NCBI GenBank assembly: GCA_015680635.1
Contig: JAABOA010000080.1
Coordinates: forward strand, 1-25,143
Reading direction: 5' to 3'
Source of the DNA: Lunasporangiospora selenospora
Lineage: Eukaryota; Mortierellomycota; Mortierellomycetes; Mortierellales; Mortierellaceae
DNA length: 25,143 bases
The notes beneath the pieces are model-generated. The model ran no database searches. It had not been told where the DNA came from and was given only the letters and a program-made list of their open reading frames with translations. The position numbers were made by a program, and so were the translations under genes. Shown here in pieces: positions 1 through 8,514 of this stretch (within the stretch, counting starts at the first letter, position 1; each line of letters opens with the position of its first letter).

Positions 1-94
1 AAAAAAAGTAGCACTAGAGAGGCCAACACACACAAGCCACTTGGTTTAGGCGCAGCATTTTTTTTTCTTTGGGACGGTAGTTTCGAAAAATTGA

Positions 95-3000
95 ATGTGG
101 AAGAGCAACATAGAAATGGCCTTCCCAGCACCACAGCTCTTCCAGTCCCAAGACACCGGCGTTGAGCTGATCATCGAGCATCATAATACTGATTCCAACA
201 CCTCCAGGCACGATAGCCGTCCGCCGGTGGCGATGATGACGAAGTCAGCATTAAAAACTGGAGGTCGTGTTCGGTGTCACTGGGGCATATTCTCCACGGC
301 GATTTCAACTTTGATTGCGACGGTAACTCGGAGAACCTGACGCAACGCATTGTTGAACTGCTTGACACTCAGCAACGTTCAATGGCAGATCTGGTCGAGA
401 TGCTGTAATCGGCAGTGCACAAGAAAACGTTGATCGTAAGTTACACCGCTGTGTCAATGTTAAAACTTGTAAGATGGTATCTAACTTTACCTTGCTTATT
501 CTATGGCACCAAAGGTTGTCTTGACCTGTATGAACTGCTCCCGGAAGGGTTCTTCGTCCCAGAGAAAGATTGATACCTTGATATATCTCCTATTCCCAAG
601 GAACTCCAAAAGATGATCGAGGACGGCAAAGAGGACTATCATCAAGATATTGTGTACTTGTTCTCACAAAATCACTTGTCAAAAATTGTCACCCAGTTTT
701 CTGGTCGCACGGTTGCCAAGGCCGTATCACCCTCGTCAGGTTTGACGGCAGCAGAGAATAGCCCTATCATCTCACCCAAGGACAGTGCAGACCACCCTCA
801 CTGGAGCAATCTTTCTTTTTACTGTCCAGTGAATCTGAAGAATGCCCATTGTTCTCGACAAAAGATGGTACGACGAGGCTTCAAGAAGCTCACCTTCGCC
901 AGAGTGCTACCATGATATCCAACATGTGGGAAGGAGTCGGATACCAAAAGCCTTGGCCACCTTTTGAGGTTTTTATTCAGGTATCATCTTGCACCGAACC
1001 GAGCAGCCAGTAACAAATCAAGTGCTTCCAAACATGCAAAGATGAAGAAAGAAAAAGAGGTAAAGAAGGAAATGCAGAGGAGGCAGTCAGGCCTGACAGT
1101 CTCCCACTGGCGATATACCATGAAGAAGGAGTGCGACCATCTGTGCGAAAGTCTTCAGAAGAGTCAGGAAATGGCCATCAGACGCTTTATTCTCAACATC
1201 AAACGACCGAACAACATGAAGCCTGCACCTGGTGACCATGACACTTCTGTAATTAGGCCATTGCCGCCGATGTCCGCCGTCGAAACATGCTTGACCAACA
1301 AGAGCTGGAAGAGTGGGACGAGCAAGAACTGAGTGATCTGGATGAAGAATATGAGCTCAAGATGCTTGAGTTAGACACTTCACAAGACCAGCTCATGGAT
1401 GTTGATGCACCAAGTATCCTGGCAAACCCGACCCCTGCAGACACAAAAGTCACGGAGCCAGATCGCAAACGCCTCGCGTCGGCTGACTACTCCCTTGAGC
1501 ATGTCCGTGAATCAGCTTTTGAAGACAAGGATTTTACCGACAAAGAGCTTTCCGTAGTAATGAGTATCGTTAATTGCCTCCGGCCCTATGTCCCTAGGCG
1601 GTACAAAGCTCCAGACGAAGAAAATTACCGTCAATATACTCGATATAATGCACTCGACGCGCCTCTGATCCTAATATCAAATGCTATACTTGGACTATTG
1701 GGGCATAAGGCTTACACACGCAAGATTTGCCCGCACATGGCGACAGGAAGACTTCATGGCCTTCTTCTAGGCGCACCACAGCTTTTCGAACCCCTATGTA
1801 ACAAGAAGCCATGCCATTTTGATATTTTTGACGTCCGGGACCAGCCTCTCACCAATGGGAAGGATGTCACAAGCCCAGAATCGAACAAGGCCCGGGTGTT
1901 CAAATCGTTCATTGATTGGCACAAGTTAGAAAAGACCTGTGCAGAGGGCAATCGGTAAGTACCGAGGTTTTTTTGTTACTATGAGAACGCTCACTTGTTA
2001 AGGCTGGTCCAATTTAACTTACACTCTTTCTCTCTCTCATTGTAGCATGGTGTATATCAACAAAGGAATGGTTCAACTTCCTGGACCGCAGATGTCTGCT
2101 GGCACACGGCAACCTGTCGTCAGCGCATATGAAAACAAAATCAAGGCTACTAGAGGCACTGCAGACACTGGTCGTTGGAAGCGTGCATCCTTGCAATGCG
2201 GTCTCACGAAGGAGGAGGTTAAAGCCAAGATTGACGCTGCAAAAGTCGCATGCAATGATCTAAAGAATACAATGGATGATCCAAGAAAGGTCGTTCGCAC
2301 CTTGCGGAGACGTTGCACTGTCTCCATACGCGTATTTAGACAGAATGCACAAGGAGAGTATTGTCACCGACTCTGATTGCTTAAAGAACAACAGCATCAA
2401 CTGCGGATCGAAGAGCAAAAGCTCAAGAAGCTGGAGGACGCATATGCACAAGCGAAAAAGGGTTTGAATTTTTGGTCCCGGATGCTCACCGGAGCCAAGA
2501 GTACTGCTTGGAACTCTTCTAAAGCAAGACTGCGCCAATTCTCACCATCCCGACATGGAGCCACAGTCGAGCAGAGGACACACCTCAAAGCATCGGTCCC
2601 ACTAACCTGGCGTCATCACACACGACAAAGTCTCAAACAGGAAGGACTCGAGTGGTGGCCACCTGGGCCGAAGATCCTGGGCTAGTCAAGATGTCGGAAA
2701 ACTTATCAGTGACCATTCCCGAAATCCAGGCTGCAGTGAACCGCTTCCACGTTTTGGAAAGTAAGTTTATGCAAAGAAAATACTTCAATGGGTTTGCTTT
2801 GCCAATTTCAAGCCCATTCTCATTCTATTTTCTTCACCATTTAGGTCTTGAGGACAGTGATGTTGATCTTCCACTACCTCAGCCAAGAACTCAGGAGGAG
2901 AAAAAGCAGATCCGGATGGAGGCAAGGGCGTTGAAGTTGCCAGACACCATCACCATCACCGCCCGACAACTGAACGAGGTGTCAAGGACCCGAAAACTCG

Positions 3001-3599
3001 TCCAAGTCCGACAGGACCTCTTGAAACACAAGAAGAATGAGCATGTAAAACAGGCACTGGACAGCATATCGACTGCAGATGCATCGTTTGCAAACGCCTC
3101 GACAATCAGTGCTGTGGATACTGCCCAATCAGCCAGGGTATCGGTAACGGCGCCATTGCGCGATTTTAACCAGACCCGATCTCTCATCAAGGCCAAGAAG
3201 ACTCTGCCAATTTTCTCTAGAAGAGTCCAAGCAGCGCTCTGCAGTACAGTTCGGCGTCAAGCAGCTGAACGTGTCATCCAGTCGCTACCACCACAGGCAC
3301 ATGGTGTGGCTTCGGTCGACAAAGACAGCGGTTACTGCAGCCGTTGTTGCCGGTTTGAGTTTCAGAAAAACTCATCGACAAGGTTCTGCCACCCAGACTA
3401 CTGCACGAAGACCCAGCCTGACGTGCGATATGTCGGATTTGTAGGTGCGGTGGGATCTGCCGTCGGATCACGCTTGGGAGGCCACGCCCACAGAGGGGGT
3501 AAAAAGATCCGCGCTGAGCACAGACAGCACGGTGTGGTGTGTATCACGGATGAATTTATGACCTCGAAAACCTGTCATTTATGTTTTGCAGAGATGTGA
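95..3599 (+). pseudogene. Decayed, 3'-truncated Fanzor-type (TnpB-like, RuvC) nuclease gene
   Basis: Fanzors are eukaryotic TnpB relatives, RNA-guided DNA nucleases usually carried by transposons. Coding pieces follow one another on the plus strand: 95-230, 232-435, 515-915, 838-888 and 912-1010 in other frames, 964-1250, 1257-1954, 2046-2290, 2276-2375, 2377-2520 and 2523-3596. Two introns are clean: 1955-2045 (GTAAGT..TTGTAG, joins CG|C in frame) and 2761-2844 (GTAAGT..TTTAG). Diagnostic parts are a RuvC-I-like segment with A-E-D-P-G-L-V (Asp codon 2673-2675) and a C-terminal block with G-x-V-G-S-R-L-G-G-H, then D-E-F-M-T-S-K-T-C-H-L-C (about 3435-3590). The second CxxC of the zinc ribbon and the last RuvC Asp are missing because the frame stops at 3597-3599. 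In-frame stops at 406, 571 and 1254 and at least six frameshifts rule out a working protein. Family assignment is from motif recall; an IS607-type TnpB relative is the main alternative. Confidence 0.68.
1955..2045 (+). other. Intron preserved inside the Fanzor relic
   Basis: A 91-nt intron with donor GTAAGT at 1955 and a pyrimidine-rich acceptor ending TTGTAG at 2045. Removing it joins CG with C to give Arg and continues the reading frame into M-V-Y-I-N-K-G. Its preservation shows that the gene was once spliced in a eukaryotic host and is not a recent bacterial import. A second one of 84 nt lies at 2761-2844; being a multiple of three without a stop, it can also be read through. Confidence 0.75.
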
Positions 3600-5092
3600 C
3601 TGAATCCTCTGCCAACGATCAAGGGACTCACTACCCAAATCCAGGCCACCCATCCTCAATTAAACGTAAAGATCGGATCCATCTGGAACAGGCTCAGGGA
3701 GTTTTTCACCTCTGGCGATGCCGCTTCTTTCTCGGGTATCGACCAGATAGCCGATATTCAGACCCTCGCTCAGAGATTCCAGGCCGAACCATCGATTGAG
3801 GACAACCAGCCCGCCCTATCTCAAGCTAACAAGGCGCCTGAGTTAGCCGCCTCTAGTACTTCCAGCACTAGTGTACCTATTCCTGCTTCAAGTGCCCAAA
3901 CCCCCAAGTTCGGTACGGCAAGTGGTAGTGGAAGCAGTGGAAGCAGTGGAAGCAGCAGCAGCAGCACTGGTACTTTGTCTCAAAGAGGGATCGTGGCGAT
4001 GAAGGCTGAGTTCAATCGCAACTTTACCTCTTTCCGTGGCGAAGCCTGGAAACTCTCATCTGGCGCCTGTTTAGATGATATTGTTGCGGAGTATGTGCAA
4101 AGAGATGTCATTACATTCATTTGTCATCGATGATCCGGCCGTTGTCCTCGCTCTAGTTTCGGATCCTGAGGATAGGACTGTCTTGGAGGACGTTCTCGTA
4201 AAGCAAGAACGCACTAACCTAGTGAATACCAATGAACAGAACTACCTTCGGTGCTTTGATAAAGAGCCTGCCAAGATCAAGGAGATGCTTGCACAAGGAT
4301 GGCATCATGTTAACGAGGAGGATGACCAACTTCCTGATGAAGCTTTCCGTGAGGCGGCTCATATAGCCTTGCTGCACTTGCATGTGGTATATCGAAGCAC
4401 ACAGTTCAGGCTACCAGAAGCAGCCTCAGAGTCTTTCTACCTGCAGACTCTCTGGAGGTTTCTCAATGCCCTAGTTCTATGTGATGAGATGCTCAGCTTT
4501 CGGCCCGCGGAGGCACACTCACAGGCTTCCGCCCTACGCAAGAACAGGGATCGCAGGTTGGAAGGCTCTGCAAAGCAGGCTGTTGGTCGAGAAGTCGATG
4601 GCCTTGTTGTGGCCAACAAGACCCTCCTCGAGCTCTGCGTTCTTGAGGCTGCACGAAAGGATCGGGGTCCCAATGGATACCAAGGCCCTATCGGATACGC
4701 GAAAACTGGCAAAAGTACTCAAAGACACTCTCGACGCCATTTGTGCTAAGGCCTGTACTGATATCAGCTCCCATCTGGCTGTTTATGGCGTTCGTATCGC
4801 TAGTCCGTCTATAACGTTTTACAGCATGCGAAAGTGCCCAGGACGACTGTACCAAATGGTAAATGACGGGTCTGTATCCTTCCCTGTACAGTGGGACCAA
4901 TCCACCACAATCACGATCTTGACCATTATTGCCTCAGTGCTGGCTCTCCGAGGACGCGTCTCCGAAATGGCAAAGAAGATCACAAAATGGACGTCCTTGT
5001 CCTCTGAACTCCTCAATACTTCAAATTGCCCCAACATGCCCCCGACATTGACCACACCACCAGGCTCACCCCGTCTCACATCTCGCCCGTAA
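3600..5092 (+). pseudogene. Copy 1 of a repeated family with nuclease-like D...E motif, frameshifted, 5' end missing
   Basis: The sense frame starts abruptly at 3600 (L-N-P-L-P-T-I-K-G) with a stop codon directly upstream and no ATG, so the N-terminus is missing. It runs through a Ser/Gly linker (about 3910-3975) to a stop at 4132. The frame moves at about 4098, where 11 nt present in copy 2 are absent, and continues from 4100 to 4749. It moves again by an extra base at 4675-4678 and finishes at 5092. The C-terminal half contains G-R-E-V-D-G-L-V followed by L-E-L-C-V-L-E-A-A-R-K, a D...E-x3-K layout that recalls PD-(D/E)XK nuclease folds in multicopy Mucoromycota and Mortierella proteins. That link, and a possible relation to Crinkler-type proteins, is inference. 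The last part (R-G-R-V-S-E-M-A-K) looks like a natural C-terminus. Confidence 0.55.
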
Positions 5093-5194
5093 CCACCTTG
5101 CACCCTGTCAATTGTATATAGCTTCCAATAGCAAGAGAAAATGGTGTTTATTGCAATCCATAAACTAAACCAACACCCTCACCTGAGTCGCATC

Positions 5195-5450
5195 CAGATA
5201 TATTGTGTTTCCTACAGTATCTATCCTTTTGTTAACACCTAAACTGTTGGAATCAGCTCTTTGGGAAAACTCTTTCTCCAAAAAGTATCCTAGCTGGCTT
5301 TAAGTTCGCGCCCTGGCACTCTACGTATTTACCAAACACGCGACCAAATGTTGTCGTTCACTAACAAGATGTATCTGAAATAGAAAAGGGTAATGATTAA
5401 TGATTTGTGAACAAACGCGACCATACAACCTCCTTGATGCAATTACCCTC
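5195..5450 (-). pseudogene. Old, diverged cousin of the minus-strand relic at 8307-8510
   Basis: The stretch aligns by eye with 8310-8560. Shared landmarks in the same order are a block around TTGGAAYCAG and CTCTTT, the string CACGCGAC (5337 and 8475 areas) and TAATGATTAATGAT against TAACGGTTAATGAT. Read on the minus strand it has several stops, so nothing can be made from it. It follows copy 1 of the D...E family just as the better preserved relative follows copy 2, so the two units were probably neighbours before the duplication. Family unknown. Confidence 0.4.
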
Positions 5451-5573
5451 CAAATGAAGAGGCCCCCGTCACCCAAGGCGAAAACAGCCGCAGCCAGGCG
5501 GAGACTCACGGTCACCACATCCTTCTCAAATAAGACAGCTCTGATTGCTGCACCTCCATGAAAGTCATAGACA

Positions 5574-6058
5574 GGTCATATGAAGAGACAGGCAGCGCCC
5601 AGGCTACACCTATGCGCCTCTTATGGACCCAAGGAGCAAACAGATGTATTGATCAGGATCAACAGCACCATCCCACTATCCTTGAAGTGATATGGATCTC
5701 AGCTATTCCTAGCGAGAGGTGAATCCAAGCGATGAGGTCATATTGAGGAATACTCTCTGCTTGCCATCACCTTTCCTCATGGACCCACGAGTCTGATGGA
5801 GAAAAGACTACACGAATTGCAACACCACCATGGACAAGATGGCAAAGTATCTTGCCATGGAGAGGCCATATGGAGAGACAGGCAGCGCCCAGGCTTCACC
5901 TATGTGCCTCTCATGGACCCAAGGAGCAATTGAATGCAGCAGATCAAATCCAGCACCACCCCACCCAAAGAGATTCACACTTTGACTGAGGTGAGGTCAA
6001 ATGGAGAGACAGGCAGCGCCCAGGCTACACCTTTGTGCCTCTCATGGACCCAAGGAGG
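5574..6058 (+). repeat. Tandem array, period about 130-160 bp, with a conserved 66-bp core
   Basis: Four units start at 5574, 5736, 5864 and 5995 with GGTCATAT-like sequence, giving spacings of 162, 128 and 131 bp. Units 1, 3 and 4 share a near-identical core of about 66 bp (5574-5639, 5864-5929, 5995-6058) that includes GGCAGCGCCCAGGC unchanged and ends CTYATGGACCCAAGGAG. Unit 2 is degraded and keeps only the start and CTCATGGACCCA. Between the cores the spacers are diverged, with a weak shared CAACACCACCA-like patch. No open frame spans the array. It is a minisatellite or the inside of an unidentified repeat element. Confidence 0.75.
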
Positions 6059-6201
6059 ACCCTGCTCGCATCGATTTGAAATCCGTACACAACGCCATGC
6101 TTGTTCTCCATCATCACCATTACCTTGAGCACGCACACCAGGACTAGAAATCGCCTTGATTGGTGAGTAGGGAAGACTTTTTTTTTTTTTGGTCAGGCAC
6201 T

Positions 6202-6544
6202 TTATTCAGTCTCGATGAAGACATGGAGCAAGCCAAAATGCCACCCAATCGAATTACAAGCCACAGTCCTGCAGCTATCACGCCCTCACCCAGAGAAAGA
6301 GCTAGACCATTTAGTCTTGCCTCTAGTCCAGTATCGTTACTTCTCATGAAAGTACTTACTGAGATTCTGAACTGCAAATCATAAAGGCCACAGGAAGGTC
6401 TTTTCGAATGTAGCGATCTCTGGCGATTAGCGTGAAAACAGATACTTTCTTGAATGATATGGAGGAGCTGCGAGCTGGCCGAATGTCCTTGACGGCACTG
6501 TGGGTGGAGTCCATGCACACGATGTTTGTATTATCTGTGAGTAC
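6202..6544 (-). pseudogene. Mutator-like (MULE) transposase fragment
   Basis: On the minus strand a TTTTTTGCAG acceptor opens an exon at 6544. It reads V-L-T-D-N-T-N-I-V-C-M-D-S-T-H-S and, later, L-P-V-A-F-M-I-C-S-S-E-S. This is the layout around the first catalytic Asp of MULE transposases (D-x-T-H/Y, then G-x-P-V-A-F and S-S-E). The exon ends at 6360 with a GTAAGT donor. A second piece from 6268 joins in frame (Q-T-V-A-C-N) and meets a stop at 6204-6202. The remaining catalytic residues and the rest of the transposase are absent, so this is a relic. A run of T (6179-6190) follows. Upstream on the same strand (6545-6660) I see no convincing exon. Family call from motif resemblance only. Confidence 0.5.
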
Positions 6545-6599
6545 CTGCAAAAAAAATAAAGAAAATGTCAAAGAGTGTATCAGGTGTAAAAGATTAACC

Positions 6600-6999
6600 C
6601 CCCTTCACATTATCGAGATTCCTTAGGCCAAGAAGAAGTCCTTGGTCGTTTCTTATGGTCACTGACTACCTCCTCTCTTTTAGAGTCATACTCCAGTCTT
6701 TACCCTCATTCATCCTTGTTAATCTTCAGTCAAGACTCTTAGTCTAGTCATGAGTCCCTAGCCCTCTGACCCTTTGAGAAGTACCTCAACTCTTTCACAT
6801 CGAGCCTCTACATCTGATGATCATAGTTTGAGGTTCCTCGCCATCAGTTAAAGCCACATTAGCCTCCTTTATTCTCAATATCCTCGAACCATAGCATGAT
6901 ACTCTTCACGACATCCTTGTCCTTCTGCGACAGCGTCGTTCCCACTGCCAAGTCTCACAAGCATCGTTCATTTTCATTGCTCATAACACAGCTGGCTCC
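6600..6999. other. Stretch without a recognisable gene
   Basis: No open frame of note and no repeat link to the rest of the window. The last 100 bases before 7000 are pyrimidine-rich with short CATTG and TCATT motifs. They could be the former promoter and leader of the XPG-N-like fragment that begins at 7000, which would explain why its ATG and first codons survive together. Confidence 0.4.
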
Positions 7000-7131
7000 A
7001 TGGGTGTCCTTGGACTGTGGAAGTTCATCCGCAAGAAAGGGTACTCCCCAGAAGCCCACCACCCCTGCCCCACTCCTCTAGCGCCAATCTCAAGAATCCG
7101 AGTTGAGTCCAAACTTTCCCGACTCGTGTAA
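7000..7131 (+). pseudogene. N-terminal fragment of an XPG/FEN1-N-like protein
   Basis: An ATG at 7000 opens 43 codons starting M-G-V-L-G-L-W-K-F-I-R-K-K-G-Y and ending at TAA 7129-7131. M-G-(V/I)-x-G-L-W at the very N-terminus is the hallmark of the XPG-N domain of structure-specific flap nucleases, where the initiator Met is removed and Gly2 lies near the active site. Members of this family have several hundred residues, so only the tip remains. After about 7135 the sequence is unrelated, and by about 7172 the second copy of the D...E family begins. In my recollection XPG-N-like genes of this type are multicopy in Mortierella and related fungi. Confidence 0.45.
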
Positions 7132-7171
7132 CCATGAGTTGAAGCTTTTTTGGACTCATGGGAAACACTAC

Positions 7172-8306
7172 ACCAGTGTACCCATTCCCATTTCAAGTGC
7201 CCAAACCCCCAAGTCCACTACGGCAGGTATCAGTGGAAGCAGTGGAAGCGGTGGAAGCGGTGGAAGCAGCAGCAGTACTAGCACTTGTCTAAAAGAGGGA
7301 TCGTGACGACGAAGGCCGAGTTCAATCACAACTTTACCTCCTTCCGTAGCGAAGCCTGGAAACCCCTGACTGGCGCCTGCGTAGATGACATTGTTGCGGA
7401 GTATGTGCGTGTATTTAGCAAAGAGATGTCACTACATTCTTTTGTCATCGATAATCCGGCCGCTGTCCTCGCTCTAGTTTGGATCCCGAGGATAGGACTG
7501 TCCTGGGAGACGTATTCAAAAAGCAAGAACGCACAAACTTAGCGAACACTGTGGTAGACCAGAGCTATTGTAGACACAGAAATAGGAACCTGAAAGAGCC
7601 TGTGGAGATGTTATACGAGGTCTGCAGTTAACCTGTATACAGCATTCTATTCCTCTGCGGGCTTTTCAGGAACAGTATAAATACTGACCCCAGCCCTTGA
7701 ATAAACTACATCATACTAAATCCTTCCTTTTTACCATAATCACCAATGAGCAAGACTACCTTCGGCGCTTTGATAAGAAATCCGCCAAAAAAAACATCAA
7801 GGAGATGCTTGCACGAGGATGGCATCATGAAGCTCTCCGTGAGGCGGCTCATATAGCCTTGCTGCACTTGCATGTGGTATATCGAAGCACACAGTTCAGG
7901 CTACCAGAAGCAGCCTCAGAGTCTTTCTACCTGCAGACTCTCTGGAGGTTTCTCAATGCCCTAGTTCTATGTGATGAGATGCTCAGCTTTCGGCCCGCGG
8001 AGGCACACTCACAGGCTTCCGCCCTACGCAAGAACAGGGATCGCAGGTTGGAAGGCTCTGCAAAGCAGGCTGTTGGTCGAAAAGTCGATGGCCTTATTGT
8101 GGCCAACAAGACCCTCCTCGAGCTCTGCGTTCTTGAGGCTGCACGAAAGGATCCGGGTCCCAATGGATACCAAGGCCCTATCGGATACGCGAAAACTGAC
8201 AAAAGTACTCAAAGATACTTTCGACGCCATTTGTGCTAAGGCCTGTACTGATATCAGCTCCCATCTGGCTGTTAATGGCGTTCGTATCGCTAGTCCGTCT
8301 ATAACG
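7172..8306 (+). pseudogene. Copy 2 of the D...E family, split by a solo LTR and frameshifted
   Basis: It is homologous to 3870-4816 and begins inside the Ser/Gly linker, so everything upstream is missing. The frame from 7285 includes the 11 nt lost in copy 1 (V-R-V-F-S-K-E-M-S), then shifts at 7480, where one C present in copy 1 is gone. A solo LTR interrupts it at 7550-7738. Downstream it lacks a 30-nt in-frame block (V-N-E-E-D-D-Q-L-P-D in copy 1) after H-H at about 7828. It carries the same extra base at 8165-8168 as copy 1. Homology stops dead at 8306, 276 bp before the equivalent of the copy 1 stop. No functional product is possible. Function as for copy 1: unknown, with a D...E-x3-K motif. 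Confidence 0.6.
7550..7738 (+). mobile_element. Solo LTR (189 bp) of a retrotransposon
   Basis: It is found by comparing the two gene copies: copy 1 runs straight through where copy 2 has 189 extra bases. The insert begins TGTGGTA and ends TACCATA, terminal inverted repeats with one mismatch (the usual TG..CA with the final C now T). It is flanked by AACAC (7545-7549) and ATCAC (7739-7743), a 5-bp target-site duplication with one change. Inside, TATAAATA (7676-7683) lies 17 bp before AATAAA (7700-7705), the expected promoter and poly(A) signal, which set the orientation as plus. No internal retrotransposon sequence is present, so the rest was lost by LTR-LTR recombination. LTR size and duplication length fit both Ty1 and Ty3 types. 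Confidence 0.75.
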
Positions 8307-8510
8307 ACAATACACATCCGGATGCGCTTAGCTTCTTGTAGCGTCTATCTTCATGCCAATATCTATACCATTGGAACCAGTTCTTTCGAGGACATTCATT
8401 TTTTGGATAGGTTTCCTGTAGAGCTGCTAGCCCAATGTCAAGACCTTGTCCCAGCAGTCCACAGATTTGCCGAGCACGCGACAGAATAGCATGTTCATTC
8501 CCAAAAGTGT
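8307..8510 (-). pseudogene. Exon-like coding relic of an unknown protein family
   Basis: Read on the minus strand, a TATTTTAG acceptor (8511-8512) opens an exon with 66 uninterrupted codons in one frame: T-F-G-N-E-H-A-I-L-S-R-A-R-Q-I-C-G, then N-W-F-Q-W-Y-R-Y-W-H-E-D. The composition (amphipathic, Trp and Tyr rich, no low complexity) looks like real protein. It ends at the exact point where homology of copy 2 stops and the two are head-on. A diverged, stop-ridden relative lies at 5195-5450. I do not recognise the family; a transposase or another multicopy Mortierella protein is possible. Confidence 0.4.
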
Positions 8511-8514
8511 CTAA

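Noticed and set aside
5750-5830. CTGATGGAGAAAAG, reminiscent of a hammerhead ribozyme core
   Set aside because: The CUGAUGA core is not matched, and no stem separates it from the A run as a ribozyme would need.
5574-6058. CRISPR array
   Set aside because: Repeats are 66 bp with 60-95-bp unequal spacers, one unit is degraded, and the host is a eukaryote.
4371-8306. Repeat-induced point mutation between the two copies
   Set aside because: Five of the seven differences are G:C to A:T in copy 2, but only two are in CpA/TpG context, and the copies are too similar for RIP.
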